A stretch of DNA of 64,000 nt from Cellulophaga lytica DSM 7489 (lineage in GTDB: Bacteria; Bacteroidota; Bacteroidia; Flavobacteriales; Flavobacteriaceae): positions 1 through 64,000 of the forward strand of contig NC_015167.1 of assembly GCF_000190595.1 (NCBI RefSeq). Direction: 5' to 3'. This document shows positions 8,963 to 19,834 of this stretch, piece by piece (position 1 is the first letter of the stretch; every line of letters begins with the position of its first letter). Made by a program: the position numbers and the translations under genes. The notes beneath the pieces were generated by a model that was not told the DNA's origin, did no database searches, and worked only from the letters and a program-made list of their open reading frames with translations.

Positions 8963-9042
8963 AACTTCGTTGTAACTCATAAATTGGAGCATTTTATAGA
9001 CATTTTTCTATTTTATTTTCCAAGTTTCAGCGGAGTTTTTTT
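8963..9042 (+). terminator. Probable long-loop terminator after GAPDH
   Basis: AACTTCGTTG (8963-8972) can pair fully, with two G-U pairs, with CAGCGGAGTT (9028-9037), followed by a T-run. The loop is unusually long (~55 nt). A second complementary pair, TTGGAAAA (about 8958) with TTTTCCAA (about 9016), interleaves with it in pseudoknot order. Confidence 0.45.
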
Positions 9043-9102
9043 CTTATCTAAAAATATTAAATTACTTTAGCCGTCTCATAAAATTTTTAAACACTACATT
9101 AT

Positions 9103-9729
9103 ATGAAAGGGTTAAAGCTATTACCAATATTTATTGCTTTACTAGTATGGAACGTACAGTTTGCTCAAGATGATAACGAATCAGAAGATGAAGAGAATAA
9201 ATTATCATTAGATGGCGGAACAATTGATAACCAATTTGAATATGTATTTAAAAAAGGTGGTAATTGGGGAGCTGCAGGAGTAAAATATGAAATAATTAAA
9301 ATTACTCATTTAACTAAGCTTAGAGAAAATGTACTTGATTCTTTAACTATTTATGGAAAAACAAAAGCATCATTAAAAAGTACTATTAATGAGCAAGAAG
9401 GAACAATTGAAAACTTAAACCAAAAACTAGACGCCACTACTAAAAACCTTACTGCAATTACACAGGAAAAAGATAGTATGTTTTTTTTAGGGATGCAAGT
9501 ATCTAAAGTAACATACAACCTTATATTGTGGTCTATTATTGGTGGTTTACTTACGTTGTTATTATTATTTATCTACAAGTTTAGAAAAAGTAATGTATTA
9601 ACGCAAGAAGCTAAAACAAACTTAGCAGAGTTAGAAACTGAGTTTGAAGACCACAGAAGAAGAGCTTTAGAACGAGAACAGAAAATAAGCAGACAGCTTA
9701 TGGATGAGCTAAACAAACACAAGAAATAA
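9103..9729 (+). CDS. Flavobacterial membrane protein with coiled coils, unknown function
   Basis: 208-residue protein. N-terminal signal peptide (residues 1-21, ends NVQFAQ), an acidic mature start (DDNESEDEEN), a predicted coiled coil around 70-125, one transmembrane helix (about 140-158), then a second charged coiled coil (165-208). Orthologues in related genomes are, as I recall, sometimes labelled tRNA (guanine-N1)-methyltransferase through proximity to trmD; nothing here resembles that enzyme. TACTTTAG, a near match to the -7 consensus, lies about 35 bases upstream. Function unknown; the layout suggests a membrane-anchored scaffold. Confidence 0.85.
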   Translation: MKGLKLLPIFIALLVWNVQFAQDDNESEDEENKLSLDGGTIDNQFEYVFKKGGNWGAAGVKYEIIKITHLTKLRENVLDSLTIYGKTKASLKSTINEQEGTIENLNQKLDATTKNLTAITQEKDSMFFLGMQVSKVTYNLILWSIIGGLLTLLLLFIYKFRKSNVLTQEAKTNLAELETEFEDHRRRALEREQKISRQLMDELNKHKK

Positions 9730-9735
9730 AAACAC

Positions 9736-9762
9736 AAAGCTCCTTTTTTAAGGAGCTTTTTT
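9736..9762 (+). terminator. Rho-independent terminator
   Basis: Stem AAAGCTCCTT/AAGGAGCTTT closed by a short T/A loop and followed by T's, immediately downstream of the coiled-coil membrane protein. Confidence 0.85.
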
Positions 9763-9775
9763 ATTTTTCACAACT

Positions 9776-10219
9776 ATGGTAACAATAAAAAAAGCAACAG
9801 AAGAAGATAGTAGCATAGTTGCTCCTTTACTTAACAACTACAGAATTTTTTACAAGCAAGAGCCTAACTTAAAAGCCGCTGAAAATTTTTTGATAGAAAG
9901 ATTAAGTAAAAATCAATCTCACATATTTATTGCTTTTAAAAATAACATAGCAGTTGGTTTTACACAATTGTACACCTCCTACTCTTCCGTAGCATTACAA
10001 CCACTATTCATTTTAAATGACCTATACGTAGATACCCAATACAGAGGTAACAACATAGGAACTGAATTACTAAAAAAAGCTCAACAATTTTGCAAAGATA
10101 ATAAACACAAAGGGCTAGCTTTAGAAACCGCAACCAACAACCCAGCTCAAAAATTATACGAAAAACTAAACTGGGAAAAAGATACAGCGTCTTTTCATTA
10201 TTTTTGGACTGCTAAATAG
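9776..10219 (+). CDS. GNAT family N-acetyltransferase
   Basis: 147-residue cytoplasmic acetyltransferase. The acetyl-CoA binding loop appears as [14 protein letters not shown] (about residues 90-104), preceded by LNDLYVD, the canonical beta-4 strand, and followed by [18 protein letters not shown] near the C-terminus. Substrate unknown. It lies 38 bases upstream of trmD, whose own -7 element falls between the two genes. Confidence 0.85.
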   Translation: MVTIKKATEEDSSIVAPLLNNYRIFYKQEPNLKAAENFLIERLSKNQSHIFIAFKNNIAVGFTQLYTSYSSVALQPLFILNDLYVDTQYRGNNIGTELLKKAQQFCKDNKHKGLALETATNNPAQKLYEKLNWEKDTASFHYFWTAK

Positions 10220-10233
10220 CAAAATCTAAATTG

Positions 10234-10241
10234 TATATTTG
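10234..10241 (+). promoter_or_regulatory. -7 element TATATTTG of trmD
   Basis: Perfect TAnnTTTG match 16 bases before the preferred trmD ATG at 10258. This argues against starting trmD at the upstream TTG at 10231, which would lie inside the promoter. Confidence 0.5.
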
Positions 10242-10257
10242 CCACCAATATTTTAGT

Positions 10258-10938
10258 ATGAGAATAGATATTATTACGGTTTTACCAGAATTATTAAAGA
10301 GTCCTTTTGAAGCTTCAATTCTAAAAAGATCTATAGAAAAAGGGCTAGTAGAAGTTCATTTTCACAACTTAAGAGACTATACAGATAAAAGTTACAACCA
10401 AATAGATGATTATCAATTTGGTGGTGGCGCAGGTATGGTTATGATGATAGAACCTATAGACAAATGCATTAGCAAACTAAAGGGAGAACGTACTTATGAT
10501 GATGTTATATATATGACACCAGATGGTAGTACTTTAAACCAAAAAATGGCTAATACCTTATCATTATCAAAAAATATAATTATTCTTTGCGGACATTATA
10601 AAGGCGTAGACCAAAGAGTAAGAGATACCTTAATTACAAAAGAAATATCTATTGGAGATTATGTTTTGTCTGGAGGAGAACTTGGTGCTGCTGTTTTATG
10701 TGACACTATTATAAGGTTAATTCCGGGTGTTTTAAATAACGAAACATCTGCTTTAACAGACACCTTTCAGGATAATTTGTTAGCTCCGCCTGTATACACT
10801 AGACCTGCAGAATACAAAGGATTAAAAGTTCCTGAAATATTACTGAATGGCAACTTTCCTAAAATTGAAAAATGGAGAGAAGACCAAGCCTACGAAAGAA
10901 CCAAACAACTAAGACCAGATTTACTAGATAATGATTGA
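10258..10938 (+). CDS. trmD: tRNA (guanine(37)-N1)-methyltransferase TrmD
   Basis: SPOUT-class enzyme that makes m1G37 next to the anticodon, preventing +1 frameshifting. 226 residues from the ATG at 10258 ([17 protein letters not shown]); an upstream in-frame TTG at 10231 would add nine residues not expected in the family. Trefoil-knot motifs are present: [13 protein letters not shown] (about 55), [13 protein letters not shown], and [14 protein letters not shown] (about 135). Its stop overlaps the following small membrane-protein gene by 8 bases. As in most bacteria it lies just upstream of rplS. Confidence 0.97.
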   Translation: MRIDIITVLPELLKSPFEASILKRSIEKGLVEVHFHNLRDYTDKSYNQIDDYQFGGGAGMVMMIEPIDKCISKLKGERTYDDVIYMTPDGSTLNQKMANTLSLSKNIIILCGHYKGVDQRVRDTLITKEISIGDYVLSGGELGAAVLCDTIIRLIPGVLNNETSALTDTFQDNLLAPPVYTRPAEYKGLKVPEILLNGNFPKIEKWREDQAYERTKQLRPDLLDND

Positions 10939-11251
10939 TAATTTTGAAATATTATACGGAATAACCTCTATAATTTACGCCTTAATAGCTATTGCCACAA
11001 CAATTGGCGCCATAATTTACACTACCAAAAAAAAAGGCATAGCAGGTGTTTTTATGATAATTGGCAGCGTTGTTAGTTTTTTATGCTCAATAGCATACCC
11101 ATTAATAGCTGCATTAACAAGCTCTCTTAATTTAGAACCAGAACAACTAATGTTAGCTAACTACAGTGTTAATATTTTAAGTTGTTTCTTCTCTATTATT
11201 TTTGTGACAGGCTTTATTTTAGCCGTTAGTAAATTAAAAAAAGATTCATAA
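10931..11251 (+). CDS. Small membrane protein, unknown function
   Basis: 106 residues with about three transmembrane helices (roughly 8-30, 38-62, 80-102). The gene starts at an ATG inside the end of trmD (8-base overlap), so it is translationally coupled. No motif recognised. It separates trmD from rplS, which has its own strong promoter. Confidence 0.7.
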   Translation: MIDNFEILYGITSIIYALIAIATTIGAIIYTTKKKGIAGVFMIIGSVVSFLCSIAYPLIAALTSSLNLEPEQLMLANYSVNILSCFFSIIFVTGFILAVSKLKKDS

Positions 11252-11285
11252 TAACCATTTTACAGCAAAAAATACAGTTCAAAAC

Positions 11286-11315
11286 TTGCTATATGTAATT
11301 AATAATGTATTTTTG
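11286..11315 (+). promoter_or_regulatory. Promoter of rplS (TTG-N19-TATTTTTG)
   Basis: TTG at 11286-11288, 19-base spacer, TATTTTTG at 11308-11315: a full match to the Bacteroidota primary sigma promoter. It predicts a leader of about 70 nt before the rplS ATG at 11392. Confidence 0.8.
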
Positions 11316-11391
11316 CACTCGATTTAAAATTAACCTCTGGCGAAAAACGTGAACTGTTGATTTTAATAAACTTATATAAAAAAGAAACAAG

Positions 11392-11742
11392 ATGGAAGCA
11401 TTAATTAAATTTGTTGAAGACGAATTTGTTCCAAAAAAAGATTTTCCAAAATTCTCTGCTGGTGATACAATTACTGTATACTACGAAATTAAGGAAGGTG
11501 AAAAAACTCGTACTCAGTTCTTTAGAGGTGTAGTTATCCAAAGAAGAGGTAGCGGCGCTACAGAAACTTTTACAATCCGTAAAATGTCTGGTACTGTTGG
11601 TGTTGAGCGTATTTTCCCTGTTAATTTACCTGCATTACAAAAAATTGAAATCAATAAGAAAGGTAAAGTGCGTAGAGCTCGTATCTTCTACTTTAGAGGT
11701 CTTACTGGTAAAAAAGCAAGAATTAAAGAAGTTCGTAAATAA
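11392..11742 (+). CDS. rplS: 50S ribosomal protein L19
   Basis: 116-residue ribosomal protein at the 30S-50S interface. The motif GDTITVYYEIKEGEKTRTQ (about residues 24-42), then FRGVVIQRRGSGATETFTIR and the basic tail GKKARIKEVRK are diagnostic. Full length, ATG start. Transcribed from its own promoter with a ~70-nt leader, a possible site for autogenous control (inference), and closed by a strong terminator. Confidence 0.98.
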   Translation: MEALIKFVEDEFVPKKDFPKFSAGDTITVYYEIKEGEKTRTQFFRGVVIQRRGSGATETFTIRKMSGTVGVERIFPVNLPALQKIEINKKGKVRRARIFYFRGLTGKKARIKEVRK

Positions 11743-11763
11743 TACCACTTCTTATACAATACT

Positions 11764-11794
11764 AAAAAGTCTACCTAACGGTAGACTTTTTTTT
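11764..11794 (+). terminator. Rho-independent terminator of rplS
   Basis: Perfect stem AAAAAGTCTACC/GGTAGACTTTTT with TAAC loop and T-run. Confidence 0.93.
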
Positions 11795-11795
11795 G

Positions 11796-12118
11796 TTAAA
11801 GCATATACGTTATTTTTATTTAGTAAGCAAAATAACCATAATATGTTAAAGTTATTGCTTAATTAATTTATATTTATTAAATTTAAGTGTTATTTACTAT
11901 TAATATCATTATTAGGTAAGTGTATAGTACATAACTATAAAGTTGCGTTCTTTATATTGTTGCAAGATCTCTTTATAAAGTTAATTAAGTGCACATCTTA
12001 AATTAACCTTACATTGAAGACCTATAATGGGTTGATAAAACTTGATTATAGATTTTTAATTTATTAAATTATATGTTTAATTAAACTTAAAAATAGCAAC
12101 AAGAAAAAACATAATAGA
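11796..12118. other. AT-rich intergenic region without recognisable gene
   Basis: No convincing ORF. The words CTTTATA and TATAAAG recur between about 11935 and 11985, forming a hairpin TATAAAG-TTGCGTT-CTTTATA and a nearby CTTTATAAAG palindrome. I assign no function. The segment ends at the promoter of the small RNA candidate. Confidence 0.4.
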
Positions 12119-12152
12119 TTGACTTAATTAAAATTAAGTATTGTTATGTTTT
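12119..12152 (+). promoter_or_regulatory. Promoter of the small RNA candidate (TTG-N23-TATGTTTT)
   Basis: TTG at 12119-12121 and TATGTTTT at 12145-12152 with a 23-base spacer; the last base deviates from TAnnTTTG. The predicted start falls near 12158-12160, exactly where the outer stem of the downstream hairpin RNA begins. Confidence 0.55.
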
Positions 12153-12157
12153 AAACG

Positions 12158-12280
12158 TAGAAACAAAAGTTAACTGCAATCAATGGTTGCCGTTTTATAG
12201 AAGGTATAAAACAAACAAAAGTTAAGAATTGTTTCTAAAAGCCATATCAATGTATACAATACAATGATATGGCTTTTGTT
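12158..12280 (+). ncRNA. Candidate structured small RNA with intrinsic terminator
   Basis: About 80 nt of structured RNA plus a terminator. Outer stem TAGAAACAA (12158-12166) pairs with TTGTTTCTA (12229-12237). Inner stem GTTTTATA (12192-12199) pairs with TATAAAAC (12205-12212) around a GAAGG loop. Between them is a large asymmetric bubble containing GCAA/TTGC and two copies of ACAAAAGTTAA. A 13-bp terminator stem (12237-12249 with 12265-12277) follows. There is no ORF of note. The shape, a long hairpin with a central bubble, is 6S-like, but a better-placed 6S candidate exists at 19835-20000, so I leave it unassigned. Confidence 0.6.
12237..12280 (+). terminator. Rho-independent terminator of the small RNA candidate
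   Basis: Perfect 13-bp stem AAAAGCCATATCA/TGATATGGCTTTT followed by GTTTTT. No protein gene lies within 440 bases upstream, so it must end a non-coding transcript or act in the leader of the next gene. Confidence 0.85.
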
Positions 12281-12320
12281 TTTCATTGATTTATTGCATA
12301 ATAATCACAATTTTTAATAG

Positions 12321-14606
<2,286 letters not shown>

Positions 14607-14625
14607 TGCTTAAACATTTACACTT

Positions 14626-14661
14626 AAAGCCTTTTCATTATTTTTTGAAAAGGCTTTTTTA
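14626..14661 (+). terminator. Rho-independent terminator of icd
   Basis: Stem AAAGCCTTTTC/GAAAAGGCTTT with an ATTATTTTTT loop, followed by T's. Confidence 0.9.
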
Positions 14662-14731
14662 TTTTAAATAAATGTTAACTATTATAATCTAGCTTTAAAA
14701 GTGGTTATTTTTACAAAAACCCATACCAACT

Positions 14732-17104
14732 ATGCACAGACCAATTGTCTGCCTTTTTATCCTTTTGTTCTTTTTTACAACAAGTAAGGCGCAGGAAAAA
14801 TATACATTATTTGGCACCATCACAGAAGCGTCTAGTAACGAAACACTAATAGGTGTTTCTATAGCAGTACCAGAACTACAAACAGGAGTAATTACCAATG
14901 AATACGGGTTTTACTCATTAACACTGCCTAAAGGAAACTACACAATAATTGTAAGTTATATTGGTTTTAATGACATTAAAAAAGAAATAAATTTAAATAA
15001 AGATACCACATTAAACCTTCAACTTAATGAAGCTATTGAGGAGTTAAACGAAATTGTACTTACTGAGGACATTGAGAAAATTAGCATTCGAAAACCACAA
15101 ATGAGTGTAAACTCTTTATCATCTAGCAGTATAAAAAAAATACCAGCAATATTAGGCGAGGCTGATGTTCTAAAGTCAATTTTACTACTTCCTGGAGTTA
15201 CTAGTGGTGGTGAAGGTGCATCCGGATTTAATGTGCGTGGTGGCTCTGTAGATCAAAATTTAATTTTACTAGATGAAGCTACCATTTACAACTCTTCACA
15301 TTTATTTGGTTTCTTTTCAGTTTTTAATCCTGATGCCATAAAAGATTTAAAACTATACAAAGGTGGTATACCTGCAAAATACGGAGGCAGAATTTCATCT
15401 GTACTAGATATTTACCAAAAAGAAGGAAACAGTAAAGAATTTAAAGCTAATGGCGGTATTGGCATTGTTTCTAGTAGATTATTGCTTGAAGGACCTTTAA
15501 AAAAAGACAAAGGCGCTTTTTTAATCGGTGGTCGTAGCTCTTATGCTCATCTGTTTTTACCCTTATTAGATAATGACAATAAGGCATATTTTTATGATTT
15601 AAATACTAAACTTAATTACAAAATAAATAAAAACAATAACCTATACTTATCTGGCTATTTTGGTAGAGATGTTTTTAGCATTGCCAATAGTTTTGAAAAC
15701 ACATATGGTAACTCTGTTATTAATTTAAGGTGGAATCACTTATTTTCTGATAAATTGTTTAGCAATTTATCATTAATTTACTCTGACTATTTTTACGGAT
15801 TAGAATTAGATTTTGTTGGTTTTAAATGGAACTCTGGAATACAAAACTTTAATCTTAAGTACGATTTTAAAAATTACATCTCTAACAACCTTAAATTAAA
15901 TTACGGACTAAACAACACATATTACAGATTTAATCCTGGAGAAATAAAGCCAAACCGAAGCGATTCTGGTATTTTACCAAACAAATTAACTGACAAATAC
16001 GCTAACGAATTTGCTGCCTATATAGATGCCGAACACAAAGTTAGCAGCAACCTTACATTACAGTACGGAGTACGCTGGAGCCATTTCACCAGGCTAGGAC
16101 AAGATGAGCTTTTTATATATGAAAACAACCAAGCAGTTAATTTTAATACCGATTTTCAGATATACGAAAGTGCAGAACCTATAGGAATAGAACGCTTTAA
16201 AAGATCTGCACAAATAACCACATTTAACAACTTAGAGCCAAGAGTAGCATTGTCTTACGCACTAAACAATAACAACTCTATAAAAGCTAGTTACAACCAT
16301 ATGGCTCAGTACCTGCATTTATTATCTAACACTAGCTCCCCTACTCCTTTAGATGTTTGGTCTCCCAGCGGAAAATATATTAAACCACAAATATTAGATC
16401 AATATGCAATAGGCTATTTTAAAAACTTTAATAATGACAGTTACTCCTTAGAGACAGAAGCTTATTACAAAGATGTTAAAAACAGAATAGACTATATAGA
16501 TGGTGCTAACCTAATTGCTAATGATGCAATAGAACAGGTAATTTTAAATGGTAAAATGAGATCTTACGGTTTAGAACTTATGCTTAAGAAAAACAGCGGA
16601 AAATTAAACGGTTGGCTATCTTACACTTTATCTAAGTCCGAACAACAAACTCCTCCAAGAAGCACTAACGAAACAGGAATTAACAATGGTAAATGGTACA
16701 CCACGTCTTTTGATAAGACTCACGATTTATCTATTAACGCTAGCTATAACTTAAATGACAAATGGAGCTTTAATAGTAATTTAATATACCAATCTGGGCA
16801 ACCAACAAACTACCCAATTGGTCAATTTGAGTACAAAGACCTAAGCATTCCTATTTATGGAGACCGTAACAACCAACGCTTACCAAGCTACAACAGGTTA
16901 GATATATCTGCCACACTAACTCCTAAAAAAAATAAAAACAGAAAATTGCAAGCACAATGGGTTTTTGGCATATACAACGTTTACAATCGTAAAAATGCAG
17001 CTTCTATTAATTTTTCTAGAAATGAGGATACTGGAAACAATGAAGCTCTACGTACCTCTATTTTTGGTATAGTACCATCTGTAACTTATAATTTTAAATT
17101 TTAA
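14732..17104 (+). CDS. TonB-dependent receptor with N-terminal carboxypeptidase-regulatory-like domain
   Basis: Outer-membrane active transporter of 790 residues. Signal peptide 1-20 (ends TSKAQ). A carboxypeptidase D regulatory-like beta-sandwich follows (about 25-105, TNEYGFYSLTLPKGNYTI), then a plug domain (about 125-235, GFNVRGGSVDQNLILLDEA), then the 22-strand barrel ending in an aromatic Phe. No SusD partner; instead a DUF4249 lipoprotein follows 5 bases later, a recurrent Bacteroidota pairing. The substrate is unknown; this architecture is also common for iron or peptide uptake rather than glycans. Confidence 0.93.
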   Translation: MHRPIVCLFILLFFFTTSKAQEKYTLFGTITEASSNETLIGVSIAVPELQTGVITNEYGFYSLTLPKGNYTIIVSYIGFNDIKKEINLNKDTTLNLQLNEAIEELNEIVLTEDIEKISIRKPQMSVNSLSSSSIKKIPAILGEADVLKSILLLPGVTSGGEGASGFNVRGGSVDQNLILLDEATIYNSSHLFGFFSVFNPDAIKDLKLYKGGIPAKYGGRISSVLDIYQKEGNSKEFKANGGIGIVSSRLLLEGPLKKDKGAFLIGGRSSYAHLFLPLLDNDNKAYFYDLNTKLNYKINKNNNLYLSGYFGRDVFSIANSFENTYGNSVINLRWNHLFSDKLFSNLSLIYSDYFYGLELDFVGFKWNSGIQNFNLKYDFKNYISNNLKLNYGLNNTYYRFNPGEIKPNRSDSGILPNKLTDKYANEFAAYIDAEHKVSSNLTLQYGVRWSHFTRLGQDELFIYENNQAVNFNTDFQIYESAEPIGIERFKRSAQITTFNNLEPRVALSYALNNNNSIKASYNHMAQYLHLLSNTSSPTPLDVWSPSGKYIKPQILDQYAIGYFKNFNNDSYSLETEAYYKDVKNRIDYIDGANLIANDAIEQVILNGKMRSYGLELMLKKNSGKLNGWLSYTLSKSEQQTPPRSTNETGINNGKWYTTSFDKTHDLSINASYNLNDKWSFNSNLIYQSGQPTNYPIGQFEYKDLSIPIYGDRNNQRLPSYNRLDISATLTPKKNKNRKLQAQWVFGIYNVYNRKNAASINFSRNEDTGNNEALRTSIFGIVPSVTYNFKF

Positions 17105-17109
17105 TAATA

Positions 17110-17922
17110 ATGAAAAAGTTAGTATACATTATACCACTACTATTATTTTTTGGGTGCGAAGATGTTGTAGATATAGACGTTCCTAGTACCGAACCAAAAT
17201 TAGTTATAGATGCTAGTTTTAATGTATATACAACAGAGTCTCCTGTAAGAACAGATGGTTTTGTAAAATTATCTTTAACAACAAACTATTTTGATACTGA
17301 AGATAACCCAGTAACCACAGCAGATGTTTTTATTGTAGATTTAAGCTCCGGAACAGTTTATCCATTCTCATCTAATGGAAATGCTGGCTACTACCAAGCT
17401 TCATCAAATAATTTTACACCAGAGTTTAATAAAACATACCAATTAAATGTAGTGTATAACAACAATACATACATTGCAGAAACTACCTTAATACCTAGTG
17501 TAGCAATTGATAATGTAGAACAAGGAGATGCTACACTTTTTGATGAAGATGATACAGAACTAATTGTTTCCTTTACAGATAATGCCAATAGAGATGATTT
17601 TTATCTGTTTGATTTGGATTTTGGTGAATTTTTAACCACGTCAGATGAGTTTTTTCAAGGAGAAACATTTAAGTTCTCTTATTTTTATGACGATTTATCT
17701 TCTGGCAAGGAAGTTGTTATAAAGTTAAATGGTGTAGATGAACAATTTTATAATTATATGGATTTAATTTTAGCACAAAGTGGAGAAAGCTCTGGAGGAC
17801 CTTTTCAAACAACACCTGCTACTATTAGAGGCAACATAATTAACACCACAAATGAAGATGATTATGCTTTAGGATATTTTAATTTATCTGAAACATACGA
17901 GTACAAAATTACTATAAATTAA
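17110..17922 (+). CDS. DUF4249 family lipoprotein
   Basis: 270-residue lipoprotein with signal MKKLVYIIPLLLFFGC, lipobox Cys16. The mature start EDVVDIDVP...EPKLVIDASF is characteristic of DUF4249, an immunoglobulin-like family encoded beside TonB receptors. It is likely a surface or periplasmic partner of the receptor upstream (5-base spacing, same transcript). The specific ligand is unknown. Confidence 0.87.
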   Translation: MKKLVYIIPLLLFFGCEDVVDIDVPSTEPKLVIDASFNVYTTESPVRTDGFVKLSLTTNYFDTEDNPVTTADVFIVDLSSGTVYPFSSNGNAGYYQASSNNFTPEFNKTYQLNVVYNNNTYIAETTLIPSVAIDNVEQGDATLFDEDDTELIVSFTDNANRDDFYLFDLDFGEFLTTSDEFFQGETFKFSYFYDDLSSGKEVVIKLNGVDEQFYNYMDLILAQSGESSGGPFQTTPATIRGNIINTTNEDDYALGYFNLSETYEYKITIN

Positions 17923-17937
17923 AAAATACTTTAAAAT

Positions 17938-18171
17938 ATGCCCACAACACAGTCTGACTCTTTTTACAAAAGCATTAAGTTTTTTGGGCTAACAGTATTA
18001 CTTATGTTTTCTGGCCCTGGAGCTATATACGAGGCCTTTAAAAACGAAAATCACCCTTTATATTTACCTGTACTTATACTTGGTTTTATTTTGTCTTTAG
18101 CTGCGTTAGGGCTTTTCTATTACAGTTTACGCTTAATGATGACAGCAATTTTTGGAAAGAGAAAAAAGTAA
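17938..18171 (+). CDS. Small two-helix membrane protein, unknown function
   Basis: 77 residues with two hydrophobic helices (about 16-30 and 40-66) and a basic C-terminal tail GKRKK. It is 16 bases downstream of the DUF4249 gene and ahead of a strong terminator, so it is probably the last gene of the receptor operon. No family recognised. Confidence 0.65.
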   Translation: MPTTQSDSFYKSIKFFGLTVLLMFSGPGAIYEAFKNENHPLYLPVLILGFILSLAALGLFYYSLRLMMTAIFGKRKK

Positions 18172-18183
18172 CTTACTTGTTAC

Positions 18184-18235
18184 TTTTAGATATTAAAAAA
18201 AGCCTCCAATTGGAGGCTTTTTTTAATATCTAAAA
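18184..18235. terminator. Bidirectional terminator: perfect 52-nt palindrome
   Basis: Every base pairs from 18184 to 18235 (26 bp, no unpaired spacer). The GC core AGCCTCC/GGAGGCT is flanked by A7 and T7 runs and then ATATC-type arms. It serves the plus-strand receptor operon and the converging minus-strand rny. Confidence 0.93.
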
Positions 18236-18245
18236 CTATAAATTA

Positions 18246-19817
18246 CTATTTAGCTACGTTAACTGCTCTTGTTTCGCGTATTACAGTAACTTTAACTTGA
18301 CCTGGATACGTCATATCAGTTTGTATTTTTTGAGAAATTTCAAATGACAATTCTGCCGCCTTGTCATCATTTACTTTTTCGCTCTCTACAATAACACGCA
18401 ACTCTCTACCAGCTTGTATTGCATATGCTTTTTGTACTCCTACAAATCCAAAAGCAACTTCTTCTAAATCTTTTAATCGTTGTATATAAGAATCTAAAAC
18501 TTGTCTTCTTGCCCCTGGTCTTGCACCACTAATAGCATCACAAACTTGTACAATTGGCGCTATTAGAGTTTTCATTTCAATTTCATCATGGTGGGCACCA
18601 ATAGCATTACAAACATCTGCCTTTTCTCCGTACTTTTCTGCCCATTGCATACCTAAAATAGCGTGTGGTGTTTCTACCTCTACTTCTGTGTTTGGCACTT
18701 TACCAATATCATGTAGTAAACCTGCCCTTTTAGCTGTTTTAGGGTTTAAACCTAACTCTGCTGCCATTACACCACATAGTTTAGCAACTTCTCTTGAGTG
18801 TTGCAATAAGTTTTGCCCATAAGAAGAACGGTATTTCATACGCCCAATTGCTCTAATTAACTCTGGGTGTAAACCGTGAATACCCAAGTCTATAATTGTA
18901 CGCTTACCAACTTCTACAATTTCTTGCTCAATTTGTTTTTCTGTTTTACGCACCACTTCTTCAATACGTGCAGGGTGTATACGGCCATCTGTCACCAATT
19001 TATGTAAAGACAAACGTGCTACCTCTCTACGTACAGAGTCAAAACAAGAAAGTATAATAGCTTCAGGAGTATCATCTACAATAATCTCTACCCCAGTTGC
19101 AGCCTCTAAAGCTCTAATGTTTCTACCTTCTCTACCAATAATACGCCCTTTAACATCATCTGACTCTAGGTTAAAAACAGATACACAGTTTTCTACTGCT
19201 TCCTCTGTTCCTATACGCTGTATAGTATTAATTATAATTTTCTTGGCATCTTGTTCTGCAGTAAGTTTAGCCTCTTCCATAGCTGTTTGCATAAACGCCA
19301 TAGCATCTGACTTAGCTGTTTCTTTTAAAGAATTTACCAATTGCTCTTTAGCCTCATCAGCAGACAAGCCAGAAATCACCTCTAACTGCTGTACCTGGTT
19401 TTTGTGCAACTTATCTAACTCAGATCGTTTTTTCTCTAAATATTCGTTCTTATGATCTACAGACTGTAGCTTAGACTGTAGTTGGTCATTTAACTTTTTA
19501 CTTTTTGCAAGCTCATTACTAACCTGAGATTCTTTATCTCTAGTTCGTTTTTCTGCTTCAGACATTTTTTTATCCTTAGCAATAATAACTTTTTCATGTT
19601 CTGCTTTAAGTTCTAAAAACTTTTCTTTTGCCTGTAGTATTTTATCTTTTTTAATGCCTTCACCTTCGGTTTTAGCATTTCTTAATATTGATTCCGCTTC
19701 TAACTTAGCACTAGCAATTGTTTTAGAGGCTTTGCCTTTCTCTAAAAACTTGGCTATTATAAAACCAATTGCCAAACCTACTATAGTTCCTATAATTATA
19801 AATGTAATATTCTCCAT
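18246..19817 (-). CDS. rny: Ribonuclease Y
   Basis: Membrane-anchored endoribonuclease that initiates mRNA decay. N-terminal transmembrane helix (residues 5-24), a long charged coiled coil (about 30-150), a KH domain with GREGRN at 228-233, and an HD domain with metal-binding His369-Asp370 (LLHDIGK). 523 residues, the usual length. It is the last gene of the minus-strand zap-ssrS-rny block, and its 5' leader follows the structured RNA at 19835-20000. Confidence 0.97.
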   Translation of the reverse strand: MENITFIIIGTIVGLAIGFIIAKFLEKGKASKTIASAKLEAESILRNAKTEGEGIKKDKILQAKEKFLELKAEHEKVIIAKDKKMSEAEKRTRDKESQVSNELAKSKKLNDQLQSKLQSVDHKNEYLEKKRSELDKLHKNQVQQLEVISGLSADEAKEQLVNSLKETAKSDAMAFMQTAMEEAKLTAEQDAKKIIINTIQRIGTEEAVENCVSVFNLESDDVKGRIIGREGRNIRALEAATGVEIIVDDTPEAIILSCFDSVRREVARLSLHKLVTDGRIHPARIEEVVRKTEKQIEQEIVEVGKRTIIDLGIHGLHPELIRAIGRMKYRSSYGQNLLQHSREVAKLCGVMAAELGLNPKTAKRAGLLHDIGKVPNTEVEVETPHAILGMQWAEKYGEKADVCNAIGAHHDEIEMKTLIAPIVQVCDAISGARPGARRQVLDSYIQRLKDLEEVAFGFVGVQKAYAIQAGRELRVIVESEKVNDDKAAELSFEISQKIQTDMTYPGQVKVTVIRETRAVNVAK

Positions 19818-19834
19818 GGTTGTTTATATATATT

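Noticed and set aside
11597-11866. Open frame of 89 codons overlapping rplS and its terminator
   Set aside because: It runs inside L19 in another frame and through the terminator hairpin, without own start context or recognisable protein character.
12158-12280. tmRNA, RNase P RNA or SRP RNA
   Set aside because: Too short, and no tRNA-like domain, tag peptide, P4-type or GNAR-loop SRP motif is visible.
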